Assembly: GCA_013205335.1 (NCBI GenBank)
Contig: JABMNB010000676.1
Coordinates: forward strand, 1 to 13,392
Length of the DNA: 13,392 nucleotides
Origin: Rhodospirillales bacterium
GTDB lineage: Bacteria; Pseudomonadota; Alphaproteobacteria; Reyranellales; Reyranellaceae
Reading direction: 5' to 3'
Both the position numbers and the translations under genes were made by a program. The notes under the pieces were generated by a model, which saw nothing but the letters and a program-made list of their open reading frames with translations, searched no databases and was not told the origin of the DNA. Shown one piece after another: positions 5,808 through 12,842 of this stretch. Positions within the stretch are counted from its first letter, which is position 1; each line of letters opens with the position of its first letter.

Positions 5808-6185
5808 ATGACCGACGCAACCGACATGGTCCGGAACGAGACGACCGTCCGCCGGAACTTCTGGCAAAAGGCGCGAAAGAACATCGGCCGCGTGCCCTTC
5901 ACCGAGGACGCCGTCGCGGCCTTCTATTGCGCCTCCGACAGCGCCACGCCGCTGCCGATCCGCGCGACGCTGTTCGGAGCGCTGGCCTATTTCGTGCTGC
6001 CGTTCGACGTCATTCCCGACCTGCTGCTCGGCCTCGGCTTCACCGACGACGCCGCCATCATGGTCGCGGCCTTCACCGCCGCCCGCATGCACATCACCGA
6101 GGCGCACCGCGCCCGGGCGCGCGCGTGGCTGCTCAAGGAGCAGGCCCAGGCTCAGGCTCACCCGGAGGCTTCTTCGGCGGGCTGA
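5808..6185 (+). CDS. DUF1232 (YkvA-like) small membrane protein
   Basis: The 125-residue product holds the DUF1232 core at about 49-85: RATLFGALAYFVLPFDVIPD followed by LLLGLGFTDDAAIMVAAF. The 'YF..P.D.IPD......DD' signature is diagnostic for the family. One or two hydrophobic segments suggest an inner-membrane association. The family has no settled function. The ATG at 5808 lacks a good Shine-Dalgarno; a second ATG at 5826 is equally possible, and longer starts (5718) would overlap the divergent SDR gene. The C-terminal tail is hydrophilic with a short AQAQAQ repeat. The gene is divergent from the SDR (79-base gap) and its last 53 bases overlap the end of the DMT transporter gene on the other strand. 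Confidence 0.85.
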   Translation: MTDATDMVRNETTVRRNFWQKARKNIGRVPFTEDAVAAFYCASDSATPLPIRATLFGALAYFVLPFDVIPDLLLGLGFTDDAAIMVAAFTAARMHITEAHRARARAWLLKEQAQAQAHPEASSAG

Positions 6186-7080
6186 CGGCGGCGGCGCGAC
6201 GCCGGTCGCGGGCGAGCTTGTGCTCCCGATGGGCGATGTAGAGTGCCGAGGCGATGACGATGGCGGCGCCGACATAGGTCCAGACGACCGGCATCTCGTT
6301 CCACATCAGCCAGCCCATGAACACCGCGAAGGGCAGGCGCATGTACTCGAAGGGCGCGATGGCCGACATCTCGCCGGCCTTGAAGGCCTGCACCCAGAAA
6401 TACTGACCCACCGTGGCGGTGGACGCGATGCCGACCGCCAGCACCCAGCCGAACAGGTCAGGCCACCGCCAGACCCACAGCGCCGGTGGCGCCAGCAGCA
6501 GGGTCGAGAAGATGGCGAACTGCGTCAGAATCATCAGGGGCGTTTCCGAATCGGAAAGGCGCTTCACCAGCAGGATCGAGATCGCCACGCAGGCGGCGTT
6601 CGCCAGCGCCACCAGTGCGCCGAGTTGCAGGCTGCCCTCGCCCGGCCGGACCATCACCAGCACGCCGATGAAGCCCACGATCGTGGCGGTCCAGCGCCGC
6701 CAGCGGACCTTCTCCTTGGCAATGACGGCCGCCACGACGACGGAGAAGAGCGGCTGGGAAAAGGCGATCGCCGTGGCATCGGCCAGCGGCAGCATCGAGA
6801 TGGCGTAGAAGCCCAGCACCATCGAGGTGGTGCCCATGAAGGTGCGCCAGAAATGGCCCTTGATGCGCTTACTGAGCCACGGCTTCACGCGACCCGTCAT
6901 CATCAGCGGCAGCAGCATCACCACGGAGAGAATCGCGCGGAAGAAGGCGGTCTGGACGCTCTCGATCTGCTCGGAGAGCAGCCGGATCATCACGCCCGTC
7001 GAGGTGAATATGAAGCCGCCGCTCACCAGCCACAGCGCCCCCTGCACGTTGGGGGGGAGACGCCGCAGCCAGTCGCGCAT
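6133..7080 (-). CDS. DMT-superfamily transporter, EamA/RhaT-like (two EamA repeats)
   Basis: The 315-residue product has about ten hydrophobic segments in two EamA repeats. The N-terminal repeat starts GALWLVSGGFIFTSTGVMIR and contains the family's 'FFRAI' and 'ALPLADATAIAF'-type region (here SMLPLADATAIAFSQPLFSV). The second repeat contains the 'GQYFWVQAFKAGEMSAIAPF' stretch and 'FMGWLMWNEMP'. A basic then proline-rich tail (ARDRRRAAAVSPPKKPPGE) ends the protein in the cytosol. Such inner-membrane carriers move metabolites, often amino acids or related compounds; the substrate is not predictable here. The ATG at 7080-7078 overlaps the TGA of the acyl-CoA ligase by one base (TGATG), so the two are coupled. 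The 3' end overlaps the DUF1232 gene tail to tail by 53 bases. Confidence 0.9.
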   Translation of the reverse strand: MRDWLRRLPPNVQGALWLVSGGFIFTSTGVMIRLLSEQIESVQTAFFRAILSVVMLLPLMMTGRVKPWLSKRIKGHFWRTFMGTTSMVLGFYAISMLPLADATAIAFSQPLFSVVVAAVIAKEKVRWRRWTATIVGFIGVLVMVRPGEGSLQLGALVALANAACVAISILLVKRLSDSETPLMILTQFAIFSTLLLAPPALWVWRWPDLFGWVLAVGIASTATVGQYFWVQAFKAGEMSAIAPFEYMRLPFAVFMGWLMWNEMPVVWTYVGAAIVIASALYIAHREHKLARDRRRAAAVSPPKKPPGEPEPGPAP

Positions 7081-8615
7081 CAGATCTTCCGCTCGTGGCC
7101 GGCCCAGTAGGGCTCGCGCAGGGTCTTCTTCAACACCTTGCCGACGGGACTGCGCGGCAGGGCGGCGACGAAGTCGACCGACTTCGGCGCCTTGACGCCG
7201 CCCAGCCTGTCCTTGGCCAGCTGGATCAGCTCGTCGGCGCTGGCCGCCGCGCCGGGCTTCAACTCGATCACGGCCTTCACCGCCTCGCCCCATTTCTCGT
7301 CGGGCACACCGATCACCGCGCAATCCTGGACCGCGGGATGGCCCCACAGGACCTGCTCGACCTCGCTCGGGAAGACGTTGAAGCCGCCGGAGATGATCAT
7401 GTCCTTCTTGCGATCGACGATGTAGACGAAGCCATCCTCGTCGATCACGCCGATGTCGCCGGTATGGTGCCAACCGAAGGCCGACGCCTCGGCCGTCGCC
7501 TCGACGTTGTTGTAGTAGCCCTTCATGACGAGATTGCCGCGCACGACGATCTCGCCGCGCTGCCCGCGCGGCAGGAGCCTGCCCTCGTCGTCCATCACCT
7601 CGAGCCGCACCAGCGGCGAGACCTTGCCGCAACTGGCCAGCCGGTGGCGGTTGTTGGTCTCGAGCGCCGCTACGTGATCGGCCGGCGAGAAGAAGGTGCA
7701 GATCATGCAGGCCTCGGCCTGGCCGTAGGTCTGGGTCAGCACGGGACCGAACACCTTCACGGCCTCGACCAGCTTGTCCACCGACATCGGCGCCGACGCA
7801 TAGACGAGGTGCTGCAGCGAACTGTAGTCGTACCTGCCCACATCGGGATGGGCGAGAAGCATGTAGATGAGCGTCGGCGGCATATAGACATGCGTCACCC
7901 TGTGCTTCTCGATCGCCGCCAGGATACCGCCGGGGTCGGCCGTGCCCATGAAGATGTTGGTGCCGCCGAAGGCCAGCAGCGGGAACGAGCAGACGCCCGC
8001 CGCATGCGTCATCGGCGCCACCATCAGATGGACCGGCGGCGACTTCACCGGCATGCAGGCCCAGAAGATCGAGTTCATCGTCTCGATGTTGCCATTGGTG
8101 ATCTGCACACCTTTCGGCCGCCCGGTCGTGCCGCCCGAGCTCGCGAGGAAGGCCACGTCATCGGGCGCGTCGGGCAGGTCCGGCGCTTCTTCCTTCTGCG
8201 CCGCCAGCCAGGTCGCGAAGGACGGCGTATCGATGCAGATGACCCCGGTGATGCGCGGGCAGGCTTCGCGGATGCGCGCGAGATAGTTCTCGAAGCTCGA
8301 ATGATAGAACAGCACCTCCACGTCGGTGTTGTTCAGGATGTAGAGGTTCTCCTCCAGCGCGTTGCGCGCATTGACGGGCGCCCAGGTGACGCCGGCGCGC
8401 ACGATGCCGAGCAGGCAGGCATAGGCCGCCGCATGGTTGGGGCTGTAGACGGCCGCCTTCGAGCCGCGCCCGAGGCCCAGCGCCAGCAACCCGTTGGCGA
8501 CGCGATGCGTCTGCCCCCGCACCTCGCGATAGGTCCAGCCCTGCGTGCCGTCATGCAGGCAATGCCGCTCCGGATAGAGATCGGCACCGCGGTCGAAATA
8601 GTCGATCAGACGCAT
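7080..8615 (-). CDS. Class I adenylate-forming acyl-CoA ligase (fatty-acid/aryl-CoA synthetase type)
   Basis: The 511-residue cytosolic enzyme would activate a carboxylic acid with ATP and join it to CoA. Visible motifs: phosphate loop SSGGTTGRPKG (159-169), adenine motif TYGQAEA (296-302), HHTGDIG (384-389 region), hinge DRKKDMIISGG (401-411), FPSEVE and the catalytic lysine Lys493 in RSPVGKVLKK. Length and motifs are complete. The acid substrate (medium/long-chain fatty acid, aryl acid or other) cannot be assigned. The start at 8615 has GGGAGGG about 7 bases upstream. It lies 13 bases after the GNAT gene and overlaps the DMT gene by one base. In many soil proteobacteria such ligases act in catabolism of imported acids, which would fit an adjacent transporter, but that is inference. 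Confidence 0.93.
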   Translation of the reverse strand: MRLIDYFDRGADLYPERHCLHDGTQGWTYREVRGQTHRVANGLLALGLGRGSKAAVYSPNHAAAYACLLGIVRAGVTWAPVNARNALEENLYILNNTDVEVLFYHSSFENYLARIREACPRITGVICIDTPSFATWLAAQKEEAPDLPDAPDDVAFLASSGGTTGRPKGVQITNGNIETMNSIFWACMPVKSPPVHLMVAPMTHAAGVCSFPLLAFGGTNIFMGTADPGGILAAIEKHRVTHVYMPPTLIYMLLAHPDVGRYDYSSLQHLVYASAPMSVDKLVEAVKVFGPVLTQTYGQAEACMICTFFSPADHVAALETNNRHRLASCGKVSPLVRLEVMDDEGRLLPRGQRGEIVVRGNLVMKGYYNNVEATAEASAFGWHHTGDIGVIDEDGFVYIVDRKKDMIISGGFNVFPSEVEQVLWGHPAVQDCAVIGVPDEKWGEAVKAVIELKPGAAASADELIQLAKDRLGGVKAPKSVDFVAALPRSPVGKVLKKTLREPYWAGHERKI

Positions 8616-8628
8616 GGCATCCCTCCCC

Positions 8629-9165
8629 CTATTCTCCCGTTTCGGGCGGCTTCGTATCGCCCGGCCCCAGCGGCCGCTCCATGAGGACGCTGTCGAGCCA
8701 GCGGCCGAACTTGAAGCCGACGCTCTTCAGCGTGCCGACCATCGCGAAGCCGCACGAGGCGTGGAGCTTGATCGAGGCGACGTGCGCCGAATCGCCGATC
8801 ACGGCGATCATCTGGCGCCGCCCGTCGCGGGTGCAGAGATCGATCAGCGGCTCGAGCAGCGCCTTGCCGACGCCCTGCCCCACCGCATCCTTGTCGATGT
8901 AGATCGAATTCTCGACGGTGAAACGATAAGCGGGACGCGGGCGATAGAGGCCGGCATAGGCATAGCCCAGCAGGCGCCCTTGCTTCTCGGCCACGATATA
9001 GGGCAGCCCGAGATCGAGCACCGCGGCGCGGCGCTTCCTCATCTCGGCGAGGTCGGGCGGATCGACCTCGAAGGAGGCCGTGCCGTGCAGCACATGATGC
9101 CCATAGATTTCCGCACAACGCGCCACGTCGGCCTCGGTCGAGGCCCTCACCGTCAATCCGCTCAC
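8629..9165 (-). CDS. GNAT N-acetyltransferase, phosphinothricin/methionine-sulfoximine acetyltransferase-like
   Basis: The 178-residue product is a single GNAT domain of the PAT/MnaT (YncA) type. It has EIYGHHVLHGTASFE near the N-terminus (19-33), the RPAYRFTVENSIYI strand (77-90), the acetyl-CoA loop DAVGQGVGKALL (93-104) and the closing GFKFGRWLDSVLM (150-162). Family members acetylate the amino group of phosphinothricin, methionine sulfoximine or sulfone, or related amino acids. Chromosomal copies often act in detoxification of amino-acid analogues. The start codon is GTG at 9165-9163 with GGAG about 9 bases before it. The gene lies 41 bases after lolA and 13 before the ligase. The exact acceptor substrate is uncertain. 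Confidence 0.9.
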   Translation of the reverse strand: MSGLTVRASTEADVARCAEIYGHHVLHGTASFEVDPPDLAEMRKRRAAVLDLGLPYIVAEKQGRLLGYAYAGLYRPRPAYRFTVENSIYIDKDAVGQGVGKALLEPLIDLCTRDGRRQMIAVIGDSAHVASIKLHASCGFAMVGTLKSVGFKFGRWLDSVLMERPLGPGDTKPPETGE

Positions 9166-9206
9166 GTCTCAGTCTCCACGCCAGTTGAGGCGTGTATGAT
9201 AGCGCG

Positions 9207-9830
9207 TCAGTTCGCGCCGCGCCGAATCGCACCGGCGTCCGGCCCGTCGAACTTGAAGAGCGCGGGGGCGAGCGGCAGGCCGGTCTGCAGGCCGTTCAGC
9301 GACACGTCGACCCGCTGGCCGCGATTGTCGATGATCGTCCAGCCGCGCAGCACCATCGGGTTCTCGCCCAGCCGGACGATGACCTTGCCTTCGTTCGCCT
9401 TGCGGGCCTGGCTCATCGTGAGCTGCAGCATGCCGTCGCTGCGCTCGACCTTTTCCACGGTGAGGTCGCCGCCCTGCAGCACCATCGGTTCGCGCACCAG
9501 GAAGGAGGCCGCGGTCCAGCCGATCGGCCACTGGCCGAAGTCGCGGTTGGCCACGTCCCACATCGTCACCTGGTTGCCGTCGGCCACGATCTTGAGCTGC
9601 GAGGGAGGGTCGTATTCGAAGCGCATGCGTCCCGGCCGGCTCACCGAGAGCGTGCCCTGTACAACCGTTCCGCCGGGGTTCGACTGCACGAAGCGGGCCT
9701 GCATGGTGCGGATGCCGTTGAAGTAACGCTCGACTTCCGCCACCTGGGGATTGGAGGCCGGGGACTGGGCCTGGGCAGTTCCGAGAGCGAGCAGGGCGAC
9801 GGAGAAGAGGGCGGCGAACAGGGTGCGCAT
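9207..9830 (-). CDS. lolA: Outer-membrane lipoprotein carrier protein LolA-like
   Basis: The 207-residue product has a signal peptide (MRTLFAALFSVALLAL, cut after AQA at 19-21) and a LolA fold. Features are the helix QVAEVERYFNGIRTMQARFVQ (29-49, given in part), the strand G-LSVSRPGRMRFEYDPPS (60-77), IVADGNQVTMWD (81-92), and a late LPLAPALF (185-192). LolA accepts lipoproteins from the LolCDE complex and carries them across the periplasm to the outer membrane. I chose the ATG at 9830 because the signal peptide starts there. Its Shine-Dalgarno is weak, and a GTG at 9878 would add 16 residues in front of the signal. It is first in a probable operon with GNAT, ligase and transporter. It is divergent from the flavin monooxygenase across 103 bases, in which I found no clear promoter. 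Confidence 0.87.
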   Translation of the reverse strand: MRTLFAALFSVALLALGTAQAQSPASNPQVAEVERYFNGIRTMQARFVQSNPGGTVVQGTLSVSRPGRMRFEYDPPSQLKIVADGNQVTMWDVANRDFGQWPIGWTAASFLVREPMVLQGGDLTVEKVERSDGMLQLTMSQARKANEGKVIVRLGENPMVLRGWTIIDNRGQRVDVSLNGLQTGLPLAPALFKFDGPDAGAIRRGAN

Positions 9831-9933
9831 GGGGCGGATATGACGGTCGAATACGGCGGAATCAAGCATCGGCGGCACTTCCCAATCCTATGAACAGGCG
9901 TTTACCATACGGCAACCAGCAGGGGGTAACGCC

Positions 9934-11061
9934 ATGCATGTCGGAATGGCTGCAGTCTTCCAGAACACCGGCCGGGCGCTCAGCGACCGCCAGATCTACC
10001 TCAACGAGCTGGCGCTGGCCGACATGGCCGAGCCACTGGGCTTCGAATCGATCTGGTCGGTCGAGCACCATTTCACCGACTACACGATGTGCCCCGACGT
10101 GGTGCAGTTCCTGTCCTACATGGCGGGCCGCACCAAGCACGTGCGGCTGGGATCGATGGTCGTCGTTCTTCCCTGGCACGATCCGGTGCGGGTCGCCGAG
10201 CAGATCTCCATGCTCGACCATCTCTCCGGCGGCCGCATGATCCTGGGTCTCGGCCGCGGCGCCGGGAAGGTCGAGTTCGACGGCTTCCGCCTCGACATGG
10301 GCGACAGCCGCGAGCTGTTCGTCGAATACGGCGAGGCACTGCTGAAGGGCCTCGAGACCGGCATCATGGAATACCAGGGCAAGCATTACCGGCAGCAGCC
10401 GGTGGAGATCCGTCCCGCTCCGTTCAAGAGCTTTCGCGGCCGTACCTACGCCGCCGCCGTCTCGCCGGAGAGCGCCCGCATCATGGCGCGGCTGGGCGTC
10501 GGTCTGCTGATCATCCCGCAGAAGCCGTGGCGCGAGGTCGAGAAGGAACTCACCGAATACAATACGCTTTATCGCGAAATCAACGGTGCCGACGCGCCGC
10601 AGCCGATCTCGGCCGGCTGGACCTTCGTCGACGAGAGCGCCGAGCGGGCGCGCGAGATGGCCGTGAAGTATATCGGCGGCTACTACCGGACGGTGCTGGA
10701 CCACTACCAGTTCGCCGGCGACCACATGAAGAACCAGCGCGGCTACGAGTACTACGCCAAGATGAACGAGAAGCTCGCGGTCTACGGCGACCAGAAGGCC
10801 ATCGAGTTCTTCGCCGACCTGCAGGTCTACGGCACGCCCGAGCAGGTCCACGAAAAGATCATGGCGATCCACAAGCAGACCAGGAACTGCGGCTATGTCG
10901 GCGTCTTCTCCTATGCCGGCATGCCGCACGAGGAAGCGGCGCGGAACATGACGATGTTCGCGCGCACGGTGCTGCCGGAACTGCGGAAGTTCGACGCCGG
11001 CGCGGCGGTCGACCGCTCCCGCCCCCTGCCCGACCTGCGCTTCGCCGCCGCCGCGGAGTAG
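9934..11061 (+). CDS. LLM-class (luciferase-like) flavin-dependent monooxygenase
   Basis: The 375-residue product belongs to the bacterial luciferase-like family. It has an N-terminal 'IYLNELALADMAEPLGFESIW' helix (21-41, given in part), SVEHHFTDY (42-50), LGSMVVVLPWHDPVRVAEQ (72-90) and DHLSGGRMILGLGRGAGKVE (95-114). These are the segments that shape the TIM barrel and reduced-flavin pocket in the family. Such enzymes oxidise substrates with O2 and FMNH2 supplied by a separate reductase; none is adjacent. The substrate is unknown. The ATG at 9934 has AGGGGG about 9 bases upstream. The C-terminal end (DRSRPLPDLRFAAAAE) is low-complexity. Its TAG is immediately followed by the 14-bp tandem repeat. 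It may be followed in the same transcript by the ABC exporter 98 bases on, but no functional link is visible. Confidence 0.9.
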   Translation: MHVGMAAVFQNTGRALSDRQIYLNELALADMAEPLGFESIWSVEHHFTDYTMCPDVVQFLSYMAGRTKHVRLGSMVVVLPWHDPVRVAEQISMLDHLSGGRMILGLGRGAGKVEFDGFRLDMGDSRELFVEYGEALLKGLETGIMEYQGKHYRQQPVEIRPAPFKSFRGRTYAAAVSPESARIMARLGVGLLIIPQKPWREVEKELTEYNTLYREINGADAPQPISAGWTFVDESAERAREMAVKYIGGYYRTVLDHYQFAGDHMKNQRGYEYYAKMNEKLAVYGDQKAIEFFADLQVYGTPEQVHEKIMAIHKQTRNCGYVGVFSYAGMPHEEAARNMTMFARTVLPELRKFDAGAAVDRSRPLPDLRFAAAAE

Positions 11062-11102
11062 CAGGCGCCGGGGAGCAGGCACCGGGGAGCAGGCGCCGGC
11101 CC
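11061..11102 (+). repeat. Three tandem copies of a 14-bp GC-rich repeat
   Basis: Units GCAGGCGCCGGGGA (11061-11074), GCAGGCACCGGGGA (11075-11088) and GCAGGCGCCGGCCC (11089-11102) follow one another exactly. Unit 2 differs from unit 1 at one base, and unit 3 diverges in its last three bases. The array begins on the last base of the monooxygenase stop codon. A downstream CGCCTGC (11107-11113) can pair with GCAGGCG of copy 1 or copy 3, so alternative stem-loops are possible. Confidence 0.85.
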
Positions 11103-11113
11103 GGTCCGCCTGC
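11089..11113 (+). other. Stem-loop between the monooxygenase and ABC exporter genes
   Basis: GCAGGCG (11089-11095) pairs with CGCCTGC (11107-11113) around an 11-base loop that itself contains CCGG-CCGG. A competing 10-bp pairing, GTAGCAGGCG (11058-11067) with CGCCTGCTAC (11107-11116), would enclose the whole repeat array. No U-tract follows, so I do not call it an intrinsic terminator. It may protect the 3' end of the upstream mRNA. Confidence 0.4.
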
Positions 11114-11159
11114 TACGGTACGGCATGAATGCGATCGTGGCCGATGCGGGCTGATCCAG

Positions 11160-12842
11160 ATGTTAGCTGATCTCCGGGCGGCCTGGCGCCTGCGCAGCGG
11201 ACAGGCGGGACCGGGCCGGCTGGCCTTCCTGACGCTGCTGATCGTGCTCGCCGGCGCAACCGACGGGGTGGGGCTCGCCCTCCTCGTGCCCCTCCTGAAC
11301 TCGCTGGGTGCCACCGATGTCAGCGCCCAAAGCGGCTTGTTCGCCTTCCTGCCCCGGACTCTGGGTGGACTGCTGCTGGCCTTCCTGTGCGTCGTGCTGG
11401 TGCGCGCGCTGGTTTCGCGCATGCGCCAGATGGTGACGGCGCGCCTCTCCTTCGACTTCGCCGTGGCGCTGCGGGTCAGGGCGTATGCCGCCATCGCACA
11501 TGCCTCATGGTCTTACCTGCAGCGCCAGCGCACCGCCGACTTCCACGCACTCTTTTCGACCGAGATCGAGCGGGTCGAGCACGCGACCCATCTGCTGCTC
11601 GAAGCACCGGCGCGCCTGTCGATCCTGGCGGCGCACTTCGTGGTTGCTTTAGCGATCGCGCCGGGCTTCACCGCGCTCGCCCTTGCCTTCGGCGGCGCAC
11701 TGGCCTGGTTGATGCGGCACCAGCTGACCGAGAGCCGGCGCCTCGGCGAGGTCGCGTCGCAAGCCAACGTGCGCGTCAGCCGCGAGATCACGGAATTTCT
11801 CCAGGCGCTCAAGCTCACCAAGGTCTATGGCGCCGAAACCCAGCACGTAAGGGCCTTCGCCGACGCCGCCCGCAGCGCCGAGGGGGCAGATCTCGCGGCC
11901 ACGAAACTGCAGACCAACACCCGCTTCATGCTCGACTGTGTCGTCGCCGTCGCGCTCGCGGGCTTCCTGTGGGCGGCGGCGAGCTGGGCCGGGCTGCCGC
12001 TGGCCGACCTGCTGGTGTTGATCCTGGTCTTCCAGCGCCTGCTGCCGATGCTTCAGGGCGTACAGGAACTCGGCCAGCAATTCGTCCATGCATCTCCCGC
12101 GTACCGCTCCGTCGCCGGTGCGATCGAGGCGTGCGAAGCGGCGGCGGATGCGCCGGAGGCCACGACCCGGGAGCCGGTCGCCTTCGAGCGCGAGATCCGG
12201 TTGGAGGGCGTGCGCTTCGGTTACGGCGAGAACCAGGCGGAAATCCTGCGCGGCGTCGACCTGTCTCTTCCTGCCGGCTCGCTCACCGTGCTGTCGGGCG
12301 TGTCCGGCGCGGGCAAGAGCACGATCCTCGACCTGCTGGGCGGGCTGACGGCACCGCGATCGGGACGGATCCTGATCGACGGGCGCGAGCTCACGCCGCA
12401 GATCGCGCCGGCCTGGCGCCGATCGGTCGGCACGATGGCCCAGGAGGCCTTCCTCTTTCATGCCTCGATCCGGGCCAATCTCGCCTGGGCGCAGCCGCTC
12501 GCCTCGGACGAGGCGATGCGGGAGGCGCTGCGGCTCGCCGGCCTTGCCGATTTCACCGCCGCGCTGCCACACGGCCTCGACACGATCGTCGGCGATCGCG
12601 GCGCCAACCTGTCGGGTGGTGAACGCCAGAGACTGGCCCTGGCGCGCCTGCTGCTGCGCGCGCCGCGGCTGATCCTGCTCGACGAGCCCGCCAGCGCACT
12701 CGATGCCGGCAACGAGGAGCGCATCCTGGAGACCATCGCCGGGTTGAAGGGACGGGCGACGATCCTGCTCGTCACCCATCGCCCCGCCACCGTCGCAACG
12801 GCCGACCGTCACGTCGTCTTGGTCGAGGGCAGGCTGGCGTGA
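11160..12842 (+). CDS. ABC exporter half-transporter (6 TM + ATPase), MsbA/PglK-like
   Basis: The 560-residue product fuses a membrane domain (about six helices: ~20-46, 68-85, 152-168, 169-185, 257-277, 280-297) to a complete nucleotide-binding domain. ATPase motifs are Walker A GVSGAGKST (380-388), Q-loop Gln428, signature LSGGERQ (484-490), Walker B LILLDEP (504-510, Glu509) and switch His540. All catalytic residues are present. A homodimer in the inner membrane would export a lipid, glycolipid or lipid-linked glycan. The ATG at 11160 is chosen because the protein then starts just before TM1; no strong Shine-Dalgarno precedes it, and the frame stays open upstream only as a shadow of the monooxygenase gene. 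Its TGA overlaps the GTG of the next gene (GTGA). The coupling to a glycosyltransferase-like gene favours a glycan substrate, but this is inference. Confidence 0.9.
   Translation: MLADLRAAWRLRSGQAGPGRLAFLTLLIVLAGATDGVGLALLVPLLNSLGATDVSAQSGLFAFLPRTLGGLLLAFLCVVLVRALVSRMRQMVTARLSFDFAVALRVRAYAAIAHASWSYLQRQRTADFHALFSTEIERVEHATHLLLEAPARLSILAAHFVVALAIAPGFTALALAFGGALAWLMRHQLTESRRLGEVASQANVRVSREITEFLQALKLTKVYGAETQHVRAFADAARSAEGADLAATKLQTNTRFMLDCVVAVALAGFLWAAASWAGLPLADLLVLILVFQRLLPMLQGVQELGQQFVHASPAYRSVAGAIEACEAAADAPEATTREPVAFEREIRLEGVRFGYGENQAEILRGVDLSLPAGSLTVLSGVSGAGKSTILDLLGGLTAPRSGRILIDGRELTPQIAPAWRRSVGTMAQEAFLFHASIRANLAWAQPLASDEAMREALRLAGLADFTAALPHGLDTIVGDRGANLSGGERQRLALARLLLRAPRLILLDEPASALDAGNEERILETIAGLKGRATILLVTHRPATVATADRHVVLVEGRLA

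Noticed and set aside
5024..6241. Plus-strand open frame of 405 codons
   Set aside because: It runs antisense through the SDR and out of frame through DUF1232, both of which are convincing genes.
7095..8684. Long plus-strand open frame of 529 codons
   Set aside because: It lies antisense to the acyl-CoA ligase, which has all family motifs. Its translation is Arg/His/Asp-rich with no recognisable domain, as expected for a shadow frame in GC-rich DNA.
9831..9933. Promoters in the lolA/monooxygenase divergent spacer
   Set aside because: Several partial -35 or -10 matches exist on both strands (for example TACCAT at 9903-9908), but none pairs with a good partner at proper spacing.
9862..11082. 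Minus-strand open frame of 406 codons opposite the flavin monooxygenase
   Set aside because: It is antisense to a clear luciferase-like gene and has a low-complexity His/Val/Arg composition without motifs.
11125..11154. Nine-codon leader reading frame before the ABC exporter
   Set aside because: It has no Shine-Dalgarno and no informative codons; a chance short frame is the simpler explanation.
10089..11159. In-frame upstream extension of the ABC exporter
   Set aside because: This part is out of frame within the monooxygenase gene and is Arg-rich without domains; the exporter starts naturally at 11160 before its first membrane helix.
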